Origin: an uncultured Candidatus Poseidoniales archaeon
GTDB lineage: Archaea; Thermoplasmatota; Poseidoniia; Poseidoniales; Poseidoniaceae
DNA length: 64,000 nucleotides
Assembly: GCA_905182125.1 (NCBI GenBank)
Contig: CAJJAV010000001.1
Coordinates: 1 to 64,000, forward strand
Direction of reading: 5' to 3'
Shown here one piece after another: positions 50,625 to 58,542 of this stretch. The translations under genes and the position numbers were made by a program. The notes beneath the pieces are model-generated. The model worked only from the letters and a program-made list of their open reading frames with translations. It was not told the origin of the DNA and made no database searches. Each line of letters opens with the position of its first letter. Position 1 is the first letter of the stretch.

Positions 50625-51385
50625 TGACTGAAAAACTTTACCTCCAGAGCATTGAAGCAGGGTATTTCCAGAATTTTAGCGCGACCATTACCCGCGTTGA
50701 AACTGAACATGTGGTCCTTGATCGGACCTTATTCTACCCTCTTGGCGGTGGTCAAAATTGGGATGTTGGGCACATCGAAGGGCCGAACGGAAAGTTGGAA
50801 GTAACCGAGGTTCGAGGCCGAGAAGATGTACTGCACACAGTTGGTGAAGATCACCAACTCTCTGTTGGAGATGAAGTGCGCGGCACCATTGATTGGGAAC
50901 GTCGCCATGCTCACATGCGAATGCACACAGCCCAACATCTTGTTTCAGGTCTTGTCTACGAAATGTTTGATGGGGCACGCACCGTTGGAAATCAGATTCA
51001 CAGCGATCGCTCAAGAATCGATTTTAACCCGATTTCCTTCGATGGGGCAATGTTGAATCAACTCGTTGAGCGAACGAATGAAATTATTCAACAAGATTTA
51101 GCGGTAACAGACGCCGTCATGACCCGTGAACAGGTCAACGAGATTATGCCATCGGAACGAACCAATATGGACCTTCTACCCGCAAGTGTTCGTGAACTTA
51201 GGGTTGTCCAAATCGATGACGGCTTCGACCTTTGTCCGTGCGCTGGCACGCATGTTCAGCGGCTTGGGGAGATTGGAGATATTCAAATCCTCGGGAAGAA
51301 ATCCAAAGGCAAAGGCACCCAGAGAGTATCGTACAACTTGCTCACACCAAGCGTCTCGGCCTCGCCAAATCAGGACCTTCTCTAA
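50624..51385 (+). CDS. AlaX-type alanyl-tRNA editing protein
   Basis: A 253-residue stand-alone editing protein that hydrolyses mischarged Ser- or Gly-tRNA(Ala). The zinc site is intact: HMRMHTAQHLVSGLVYE gives H-x3-H, and DLCPCAGTHVQRLGEIG gives C-x3-H. The N-terminal beta-barrel domain (LDRTLFYPLGGGQNWDVG) is also present, so it is an AlaX-M/L form. ATG 50624 shares one base with the previous stop (TAATG), placing it in the ferredoxin-flavoprotein operon, an odd grouping. Confidence 0.92.
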   Translation: MTEKLYLQSIEAGYFQNFSATITRVETEHVVLDRTLFYPLGGGQNWDVGHIEGPNGKLEVTEVRGREDVLHTVGEDHQLSVGDEVRGTIDWERRHAHMRMHTAQHLVSGLVYEMFDGARTVGNQIHSDRSRIDFNPISFDGAMLNQLVERTNEIIQQDLAVTDAVMTREQVNEIMPSERTNMDLLPASVRELRVVQIDDGFDLCPCAGTHVQRLGEIGDIQILGKKSKGKGTQRVSYNLLTPSVSASPNQDLL

Positions 51386-51471
51386 GGAGCCTTGAGTCTT
51401 AACCAAAACACCCAGATGTCTTTTCATTGAATTTTAATATAAATACCTCTTGAAAAACAACTAACCCACCT

Positions 51472-52134
51472 TCATAAATCAAGGTCATCATCCAGCAAAT
51501 CCTTGACATCAGAAAGAGTATCTTTCCACGCAGCGCGATTCTTCTGACGTTCTTCAAAAACAATTTCCTCGACAATTTCGACGAGTTCTTCAGGTGCAGA
51601 CTTCGCCTCAGTGGCCGCCTCAAGGCGGTCGGTGAGCTCCGTATCCTCTCCAATCCTGTCTGTACGATCCACTCGATCGATGGAACGACTGGGCACAGTC
51701 CTTGATCCATACTGCTCAAGTTGGACCTTGTCGACGTACATAGCGGCGTTTCCCTCATCAATAACCTTCGACGATGCCGACCCTTCGCTTTTCTGTGCAT
51801 CAAAACCATCGGTTTTTAGAGCACGTTGGCGTTCGAAAACCTCAACGATTTCTTCATTGCTCGGCATTGGCTGCCGTTCACCAAGGGCTGCAGCTAACCG
51901 TTGTTGATGGGCCAGAGCGGGGCCATGAACATCATCATGGTCGTGCCGATGCGGCGCCGCCGCCATCATCAAAATCTCTTTTGCAAATTGATACAGCGAA
52001 TCGTCAGAGGGAGCCTTTGCGATCTCATCTCGAACCCCGCGGTGGTGGCTGATGCATGATTTGCAACGCTTCTCCGCTGCATTGTCAGGTGCATCGCACA
52101 ATAAACAACAGGCCTGAAAACCCATTTCTTTCAT
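51472..52134 (-). CDS. Zinc-finger protein with acidic helical C-terminus
   Basis: About 220 residues from ATG 52134 (ATGs at 52155, 52149 and 52125 are alternatives). The N-terminus has CCLLCDAP then KRCKSCISHH, a treble-clef-like set of cysteines and histidines likely to bind zinc. A His/Asp-rich stretch (APHRHDHDDVHG) follows; the remainder is charged and helical, with a Glu/Asp-rich end (KDLLDDDLDL). No family recognised. It is divergent from the M50 protease. Confidence 0.7.
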   Translation of the reverse strand: MKEMGFQACCLLCDAPDNAAEKRCKSCISHHRGVRDEIAKAPSDDSLYQFAKEILMMAAAPHRHDHDDVHGPALAHQQRLAAALGERQPMPSNEEIVEVFERQRALKTDGFDAQKSEGSASSKVIDEGNAAMYVDKVQLEQYGSRTVPSRSIDRVDRTDRIGEDTELTDRLEAATEAKSAPEELVEIVEEIVFEERQKNRAAWKDTLSDVKDLLDDDLDL

Positions 52135-52236
52135 GGCGCGCCGGGGCATTGACATGGGACTCAGGTTGAGGTTGGGCCTCAACCGCATCAATCTTCGGGA
52201 GCGAGGCTTCAAAGCGTATCGAGCGGAACCAATGGT

Positions 52237-53172
52237 ATGGCAGGGCGTGACCCACGTGCGGACATCGTTGACGATGATCCATTCAAACAACGCCCGAAGG
52301 TGCACAAGGTCCATGCACGGCAAGGCAACGATGGAACCCTCCACTTCGAAATGAATCAGGGCGGGGCGATGAACCCCTTGCTTGCCCAATTCATGGGTAT
52401 GCAGGCCAACAAACCAGCCCAAATGCATACAGGTGGTATCTGGCATTTCAGCGAGGAGGAGAAAAAACACCTCCGTCTTGCGACAGCTGCGTTCACACTT
52501 GCACTCGGTTTCATGTGGGTTGGAGGACTTGGTAGCCTGCTTGGTTCAGACCCATCTTCATGGGTGATTCAATTGTTACTTTCCATGCCAGTGATGCTTT
52601 TAGCAGTCGGCCCCGCCTTCCTCCTTCATGAAATTGGCCACAAAATTATCGCCAAGAAAAACGGCTGCTGGGCAGAGTTTAGAGCTGATCCAGGGGGCCT
52701 TCGATTTGGAATCATTCTGGCCTTTTTCCTTGGTTTCTTATTCATGGCACCAGGTGCTGTGATGGTTGCAGGACTTGTCACTCGAAGGCAAAACGGTCAC
52801 ATTGCAGTTGCAGGACCTTTGGTGAACTTTGGCCTGTTTATTATTGGAATTCCAATATGGGGGCTCATTCTCGGAATCACAGGCGCATTTGACACCCCCC
52901 TTCCAGACTCAGATTTGGGATACCTTGTCGGTGGGTCGTTGATTTGGCAGCAAATGTTGATCGACGCAGGAGTGTTCTGGCTGGGTGCAAACTTAGTTCT
53001 CGGTCTGTTTAACATGATTCCATGGGGCCCACTTGACGGTGCGAAGGTCAAAGACTGGAATGAAACCGTGTTCTTTGGTGTCATTTCAGTGTTCGCAATT
53101 TTTGTTTTCACATGGGTTCTCGGCGGATGGTCACCTGCACGATTGTTGGCGTACATTGCAGGATTGATTTGA
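52237..53172 (+). CDS. M50-family (site-2-protease-like) membrane metalloprotease
   Basis: A 311-residue membrane protein with about six helices. The zinc motif HEIGHK lies in AFLLHEIGHKIIAKK, and the third ligand Asp is in NMIPWGPLDGAKVKDW, both set in hydrophobic segments as in intramembrane proteases. The first about 75 residues are soluble and charged, without PDZ or CBS domain. Site-2 proteases release membrane-bound regulators or clear signal peptides. ATG 52237 is used; the in-frame ATG at about 52366 would lose part of the N-terminal region. It is divergent from the zinc-finger gene. Confidence 0.9.
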   Translation: MAGRDPRADIVDDDPFKQRPKVHKVHARQGNDGTLHFEMNQGGAMNPLLAQFMGMQANKPAQMHTGGIWHFSEEEKKHLRLATAAFTLALGFMWVGGLGSLLGSDPSSWVIQLLLSMPVMLLAVGPAFLLHEIGHKIIAKKNGCWAEFRADPGGLRFGIILAFFLGFLFMAPGAVMVAGLVTRRQNGHIAVAGPLVNFGLFIIGIPIWGLILGITGAFDTPLPDSDLGYLVGGSLIWQQMLIDAGVFWLGANLVLGLFNMIPWGPLDGAKVKDWNETVFFGVISVFAIFVFTWVLGGWSPARLLAYIAGLI

Positions 53173-53205
53173 GGCCAGCCAGGCCGCTTCCTGTTGGGGC
53201 GACCT

Positions 53206-54933
53206 TCAAAGATAAGCGTTTAACACTGGTTTCTCATCCAAGTGGAAGAAAGAGAAAGCAGCCCACCAAGTAATGATGTCAAGGCTGTCTACGAGATTAG
53301 AAACACCAGAATGCTCCTCGCCGTATCCCTTACCAGTGGTGTCCATCCACTGCTCCATCTCTTCAAGCGTATCGCAGGTCTGGTGGTAACACCAGTACCC
53401 ATCGACAAGACCGCCAAAACCAATGGTTACGGCACCGAGGTTATCTTGGAAACTTGCATGATCCGATCGAGCCGTGATGTCTTCATAGACGATGATTTCA
53501 GGCCGTCCACGCTCAAGCCAATCGTCAACCTTCCACGTGTCATCCGCAAAACCTTCGCCAACCAGCACACTTTGTTGTTGTTCGACACCAATAGCGTCAG
53601 CACCAATCCAGAGCGTCAATCCAACCATTTCAGGTTGGTTGATGACATCGTGATCAAGGGATGGGCCGAGGTACACGCGCATCGGCCAGACTTCCTCATC
53701 CTTTGGATACCCATCAGGGTCGACCGTAGTCGCGGGGTCGCCGTGCGGGGCGCCTCCTCCACCAGGCCAGTTCACGCCAGCCATATCGAGGTTGATGTAA
53801 TTGGTAACGGTGACCTCTGGATTATCTTCTTTGACGTAATAATCGGTCCAGTAATCACTGCCCCGCTTTCCACCTTCTTCACCCGACCAGAAGCAGAACA
53901 CCATTGTTCGGCGAGTCTCGAATGACGACATTGCTTCTGCAACGGTGAGAACCATGCTTGTACCAGCGGAGTTATCGTAGGCTCCAACACCAGTCCCATA
54001 GGTTCGAGTGCCAGTGATATGCGGGTCTAGGAGTAAGGCGTTTGCCGGGGGGGCGACGTCGAAGTGTGCACCAAACACCATCCATTCATCTGGAAATTCA
54101 CTGCCGTATCTGAACCCACAGATGTTGTATGATTCTGGGTTTTGGTTGCCAAACACATCTGTGAATTCATAGCGCTGAATGACGACTTCCAGCCCAAAAG
54201 CTTCCAACTCATTGATCAGGTAGACAGCCGCGTCCTCATAGGCAGCATTTGCTTGACCCGCCCATCGATTCAGATAACCAACAGCCCCGTCTGCCAAATC
54301 CAAAGGATCCGGGCTTTCATCGGTGATGTGGTGGAGGTAATTGTAGGTCGAGCGACCGGCAACAAGGCCGGTTGAATGGCGGCCACCTTCATCAGAGGAA
54401 TAGGCGGGAGCGACTGGTCTGACGAATGTCAACGGGTAAGCGACAGCAGGGCCGCCAGTGTCTTGGCTTGCGTTCAACGTGACGTTCTCTTGCCCCAATC
54501 GAACAATTGCTCCACCGTCTGCGGATTTATGACCGTTTTCAGAATACCATGTGGCCCAGGATTCATTTGCATCCCGTATTGGCCAATTATCGCGACCATA
54601 TTCACCGAGCAAAATCAAACCCATGTCAGCCCGAGGGGGAGCGAGCATTGACAATTGCACCTGTTCTCCAGCGCGCAGGTCGACAACGGTGGAATTGACA
54701 ACAAAGCCACTTTCATCATCCTTGACGAGATAGGGGACAAAGGCAGAAAGGTCTTGCTCTGCAGCAATTGTAACGCCTTGGAAAACACCTGCAGTCATCA
54801 CCTGAGGGGTAACCATTGCATCATCAACCGTCACAATACCACCATCGCTGTTTTCACCAAAACATCCTGCAAGTGGAGCCATGAACATGATCAACACCAA
54901 CATGAGAGCGTGGAGTCCTCGGGTGCCTGCCAT
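53206..54933 (-). CDS. Exported M28-family zinc aminopeptidase, lipoprotein (copy 1)
   Basis: A 575-residue peptidase from ATG 54933. The signal ends in a lipobox-like site (LIMFMAPLAGCFGEN), so it is probably lipid-anchored outside. The M28 metal site is visible: VFGAHFDVAP (His, Asp), GAYDNSAGTSMVL (bridging Asp), FCFWSGEEGGKRGS (Glu pair), YINLDMAGVN (Asp) and, near the end, TARSDHASFQ (His). It should remove amino acids from peptides. A paralogue with the same lipobox and motif wording lies at 58543-60138. A minus-strand TATA-like box is near 55012. Confidence 0.92.
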   Translation of the reverse strand: MAGTRGLHALMLVLIMFMAPLAGCFGENSDGGIVTVDDAMVTPQVMTAGVFQGVTIAAEQDLSAFVPYLVKDDESGFVVNSTVVDLRAGEQVQLSMLAPPRADMGLILLGEYGRDNWPIRDANESWATWYSENGHKSADGGAIVRLGQENVTLNASQDTGGPAVAYPLTFVRPVAPAYSSDEGGRHSTGLVAGRSTYNYLHHITDESPDPLDLADGAVGYLNRWAGQANAAYEDAAVYLINELEAFGLEVVIQRYEFTDVFGNQNPESYNICGFRYGSEFPDEWMVFGAHFDVAPPANALLLDPHITGTRTYGTGVGAYDNSAGTSMVLTVAEAMSSFETRRTMVFCFWSGEEGGKRGSDYWTDYYVKEDNPEVTVTNYINLDMAGVNWPGGGGAPHGDPATTVDPDGYPKDEEVWPMRVYLGPSLDHDVINQPEMVGLTLWIGADAIGVEQQQSVLVGEGFADDTWKVDDWLERGRPEIIVYEDITARSDHASFQDNLGAVTIGFGGLVDGYWCYHQTCDTLEEMEQWMDTTGKGYGEEHSGVSNLVDSLDIITWWAAFSFFHLDEKPVLNAYL

Positions 54934-54979
54934 GCACAACCCTCACGGCCGGAGTTTCTGAATCCTACTACGGATTGTG

Positions 54980-55016
54980 AACATGACCCGGAGTTCATTA
55001 ACTTCATGTTTATAAC
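54980..55016 (-). promoter_or_regulatory. Promoter region of M28 copy 1 with an inverted repeat
   Basis: On the minus strand GTTATAAA (55009-55016) is a good TATA-like box about 80 bases before the ATG. AACATGA (54980-54986) and TCATGTT (55004-55010) form a seven-bp inverted repeat directly downstream of it, a position where a bound repressor would block initiation. Confidence 0.4.
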
Positions 55017-55151
55017 ATCATAATGAAAATTTTATTCTTAAATTACCGATTTATCCATCAAAATTACCAGATAATGTAAAAATAATATAAAAACCCATAA
55101 AAATCCGAGCAATGTTTGATAAAGGTTCAAGTCCAAGGAATAACCGATACC

Positions 55152-55289
55152 ATGGAACAACAAACGACCATCTTTGACGTGCTCATTACCCTAAAATCAA
55201 AACCAAAACCAAACCGAACCCAATACTTGTGGGCGAACGCAGTGATCATCGATGATGAAGACGCTCGCTGCCCCGTTATTGAGGGGTGA
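55152..55289 (+). CDS. Possible 45-residue protein
   Basis: An ATG at 55152 opens 45 codons ending at TGA 55287-55289, in an otherwise gene-free AT-rich stretch. The product has a hydrophobic-charged first half (TTIFDVLITLKSKPKPNRTQ) and an acidic end, with no recognised motif. AATATAAAAA near 55084 is TATA-like, about 65 bases upstream, and there is no strong ribosome site. Coding status is uncertain. Confidence 0.3.
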   Translation: MEQQTTIFDVLITLKSKPKPNRTQYLWANAVIIDDEDARCPVIEG

Positions 55290-55958
55290 TTATTCCTCTT
55301 CGACGCTCAAGACATCACGTTGTTTTGAATCTCTGAAGATGCTTAATGCAAGGCCGAAGGCGCCGATTGCAGCAACCGCCGCAACCACCAACAGCGCTTC
55401 CTCCCTCATGGTTTCATCAGACGCTGCTTCGATCACTTCGTCATCGCACCCAATGCCAAAGCACTCACCCATATTCGGTACGCCAGGCTCTTCATGGACA
55501 TCTTTCCAAAGGGTGATGTTGTATTCCGCAGTGGTGACAATACTGTCGTTGATGGCTCGTTCTAACCTGTAGGTGTAGGTGCCGGGCGGTGCATCGAAAG
55601 CAAATTCATAGCCATGCGACACGGCACAGTTCTCATCAACCAGGGTGCCGTTTTCAGCTAACCCACACGACGCTACCAGCCAAACAGAGGTGGCGTTGGT
55701 TGTGTTTTCATAGACTCCGTTTTGGTCCACATCGATGCTTATTCTGATCGAAGCGTTCTCAGTCGTGTCTTTCATTCGGAACACGACGGCGTTTCCTTGG
55801 ACAAAATCACTGTCTGTGATGTTAGCAGGCATTGGCCCGTCAGCAACGACAATGACGTTGTAGGTCTCCTGTTCGTGAGCAGTGGCCTGACCCAAGGACA
55901 TCAGCCCCACCAGCACCACCAACGAAAGCACGGCACCTTTGCGGACCCATTCGGACAT
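55290..55958 (-). CDS. Exported, tail-anchored ectodomain protein, unknown
   Basis: A 222-residue protein from ATG 55958. It has a signal peptide (GAVLSLVVLVGLMSLGQATA), an all-beta-looking ectodomain of about 140 residues with Asn-rich potential glycosylation sites and paired cysteines (ASCGLAENG with DENCAVSHG; MGECFGIGCDDE), then a C-terminal helix (ALLVVAAVAAIGAFGLAL). The beta domain could be a carbohydrate- or metal-binding fold; no copper-site motif is clear. Divergent from the LVIVD-repeat gene by 58 bases and in the block between the two M28 paralogues. Confidence 0.75.
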   Translation of the reverse strand: MSEWVRKGAVLSLVVLVGLMSLGQATAHEQETYNVIVVADGPMPANITDSDFVQGNAVVFRMKDTTENASIRISIDVDQNGVYENTTNATSVWLVASCGLAENGTLVDENCAVSHGYEFAFDAPPGTYTYRLERAINDSIVTTAEYNITLWKDVHEEPGVPNMGECFGIGCDDEVIEAASDETMREEALLVVAAVAAIGAFGLALSIFRDSKQRDVLSVEEE

Positions 55959-56016
55959 GTTTTCCCCTTCACAGCATAGCATAAAGACAAAACGGAACAG
56001 CAGTCCCCCCCCGTCC

Positions 56017-57804
56017 ATGGGCGCAAAGGAGACCGGACTTGGCATCTTCATCGTGGTGCTGCTCATTTCGGCGACTTTATTGGTCATCGGCCCGACAACA
56101 TCAACGAAAAATACAATTGAAAGCGGATTTGAGGCCGGAGATCCACTGTTCCAGTATGAGGGCCATGATCATTCAAATGCCTCGCAACACGTTGCTGGAA
56201 CCGACAACATGGACCTCGTCGATTTCAACCCACTCACCACCCCAGGGAATGCGGAGGTCCAGGTTGCAACAACGCCAGACGGAGAAACATACGCTTACCT
56301 CGCAGGCTGGAACGACATGCACATCGTCGATGTGACCAACCCTAACAACACCACGGTAACCGGGGTGTACAGCGATCCAAACACCCAGGTTTTGGACGTC
56401 AAGTACCTCGAATACAACGGGCGGGAATACATTCTCCAGCAAAACCAACTCATCGACCCTGGAAACTCAGATCCGAACATTGGTGAATGGAGCGATCCAG
56501 CCCAGGTCACCGTGACTCTGATCGATGTTACCGACAAGACAAACCCAACATGGATTGATTCATGGTACGATGTAGATCATCCAACAGGCCCCCACAACCT
56601 CTACACGCAAATGATTGATGGAGAATGGTATGTGTTCGTAGCGAACCCAGAGTATGAACAATGCAACGATGCAATTGGAGAAGCATGTGGCGGTGTCACC
56701 ATCGCCCACCTCAACCTCGACGGTTCTGCAGCTCGAAACCTCCCCGGAGTTCCCGCATCAGGTCTTGGCCACACCATCATCAAGGTCGGTGAATACGAAG
56801 TTGCTTGGGAAACAACCCGAGGTGGCTGGATTTACATTCACGACATGACCGTGCAGTTGTGGCCAGGAGAAGACCCAAACGACCCACGATACGGTCACAC
56901 ATTCATTTACGGAAGTTATTGGGAAGCAGGCTTGAGGATTGGCGACGTCACCGATGTCCCCCACCCTGTGAATTCACCCGAGGAATACGCCGTCCATGCG
57001 ACCCTGTGCAAAACCGGTCTCGGTAACCCAATTCAATGCCGCTGGCGAGCTGAAGAAGTCGGACTTTGGATGGACTTCCTCGATATGGATGAAGACGGTC
57101 AACCTGACAGCGGAACCACGGGGAATGAAAACGGCGGCCGCGTGTCTTACATTCACTATGCAGAACCTTTCCCAACCATGGTCGATCTTTCTCATGTTGG
57201 TTACTCTGATGAACCAGTCCACATGGTAACGGCAGCCGTTGAAGTGCTTTCCACCAACGTCGGCACGGGCATCATCTACCTGATCGATACCACAGAGTAC
57301 ACCATGGAAGATGGACAATTCAAGTTCAAACCAAAACTCATCCGAGATTGGGAAATCCCTTACGGCGAAGACCACTGCTATGGCGCAGATTGTGAGGCAT
57401 TCCCAAGCGATGAAGAATGGCTTCTCTTCTCTCCCCACAACCTCGACAGTGCTTATTTTGAAACCGATGAGACCACTGATCAAAGCCACGGCGGGGGCTG
57501 GGATGGACGCCTCTACATTTCACACTACCACGCCGGATTGTGGGTGCTCGACGTCGAGACACTTGTCGCACCAACCAATCCAGACGACCGAAGGGCAACC
57601 AATTTTGAAGCAACAGTGGGATGGTACCTTCCGCACGGTGAAGATGGCACAGAACTCCAATCGAGCTTCTATGACTTCGGTTGGGTTCCGTTCCTCTGGG
57701 CGGTCGAACACCACAATGGTTTGACTTACGCATCCTGTATTTCCACTGGTTTGTACGTTATACAACTCGAAGCCGACCTCCCCTACCTAGGTACATCTGT
57801 GTGA
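56017..57804 (+). CDS. Membrane-anchored LVIVD-repeat (beta-propeller-like) protein
   Basis: A 595-residue protein from ATG 56017. It has one N-terminal helix (LGIFIVVLLISATLLVIG) that acts as a signal anchor and then a large extracytoplasmic domain. LVIVD-type repeats, each ending in a hydrophobic Ile/Val-Asp-Val/Thr strand (MHIVDVTNPNN, VTLIDVTDKTNPT, IYLIDTTEY, LWVLDVET), indicate a beta propeller. Asp- and Asn-rich loops and His residues suggest metal or ligand binding. Function unknown. The SCO gene begins ten bases downstream, so both are probably expressed together and may serve a copper- or redox-related surface function. Confidence 0.8.
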   Translation: MGAKETGLGIFIVVLLISATLLVIGPTTSTKNTIESGFEAGDPLFQYEGHDHSNASQHVAGTDNMDLVDFNPLTTPGNAEVQVATTPDGETYAYLAGWNDMHIVDVTNPNNTTVTGVYSDPNTQVLDVKYLEYNGREYILQQNQLIDPGNSDPNIGEWSDPAQVTVTLIDVTDKTNPTWIDSWYDVDHPTGPHNLYTQMIDGEWYVFVANPEYEQCNDAIGEACGGVTIAHLNLDGSAARNLPGVPASGLGHTIIKVGEYEVAWETTRGGWIYIHDMTVQLWPGEDPNDPRYGHTFIYGSYWEAGLRIGDVTDVPHPVNSPEEYAVHATLCKTGLGNPIQCRWRAEEVGLWMDFLDMDEDGQPDSGTTGNENGGRVSYIHYAEPFPTMVDLSHVGYSDEPVHMVTAAVEVLSTNVGTGIIYLIDTTEYTMEDGQFKFKPKLIRDWEIPYGEDHCYGADCEAFPSDEEWLLFSPHNLDSAYFETDETTDQSHGGGWDGRLYISHYHAGLWVLDVETLVAPTNPDDRRATNFEATVGWYLPHGEDGTELQSSFYDFGWVPFLWAVEHHNGLTYASCISTGLYVIQLEADLPYLGTSV

Positions 57805-57813
57805 GGTGCTCGA

Positions 57814-58539
57814 ATGAAAAAAGTCATGACAGCACTTTTCTTTACAGCATCAATGATGCTGTCTGGATGCTTTGCACCGGAACCATTCGCTACAGAATCA
57901 CCATACTATGGCGAAGACATCGACCCGACCATGGCCGTCGACAATTTCACCCTCAACAACGCCACAGGCGAAGCATGGAATTTTGCCGAACAAACAGAAG
58001 GCAAGGTCGTTGTCATCGCCTTTCTCTTCACCAACTGCCTCGATGTTTGCCCGATTGTGACTGAAAACCTTCGTTGGATGTCCAGCCAGTTAACAGAAGA
58101 GGAACACAATGCTACAGAGTTCATCACGGTGACTGTCGATCCGTGGCGCGATGATCCAGCCGCTATGCTTTCTTGGAAAGACAGCAGAGGAACGGACTGG
58201 ACCCACCTCTCAATCAACGATGTAGACAATGAATCTCAAATGACCGCCATCACCGATGTATGGGTGAACTTCGGCGTTGGTCTTTGGATTGAAGAAACCC
58301 CTTCCGATCAATCAACCAACCAGTCAGAAAACGAATCAAGCAATGAATCAGGCAACGAATCTGAGACCACAACAGGTGGAAGGCACCACCCAGATGCCTA
58401 CAATGTCAACCACAGCACTGGAACGGTTCTCGTTGATCACACGGGCCTTCAGCAAGTGTGGTGGGGTGACAATGACTGGTTCCCAGAACTTGTTCTCGAA
58501 GATGTACGCACACTCATTGGCGCAACCGTCCAGTCGTGA
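57814..58539 (+). CDS. SCO1/SenC-family lipoprotein
   Basis: A 241-residue thioredoxin-fold protein with a lipobox-like signal (ASMMLSGCFAPE). The copper/thiol motif is C-x3-C in TNCLDVCPIVTENL, with the partner His in GTVLVDHTGLQQVW. SCO proteins deliver copper to, or reduce, the CuA site of haem-copper oxidases and act outside the membrane. An unusual insertion near residues 168-193 is a run of Asn/Ser/Glu/Thr (NQSENESSNESGNESE), probably a glycosylated loop. No oxidase gene is in the window. Convergent with M28 copy 2, four bases apart. Confidence 0.9.
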   Translation: MKKVMTALFFTASMMLSGCFAPEPFATESPYYGEDIDPTMAVDNFTLNNATGEAWNFAEQTEGKVVVIAFLFTNCLDVCPIVTENLRWMSSQLTEEEHNATEFITVTVDPWRDDPAAMLSWKDSRGTDWTHLSINDVDNESQMTAITDVWVNFGVGLWIEETPSDQSTNQSENESSNESGNESETTTGGRHHPDAYNVNHSTGTVLVDHTGLQQVWWGDNDWFPELVLEDVRTLIGATVQS

Positions 58540-58542
58540 TTT

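Noticed and set aside
55124-55134. GGTTCAAGTCC, resembling a tRNA T-loop
   Set aside because: The flanking bases do not form a T-stem, and no acceptor, D- or anticodon arm can be drawn around it.
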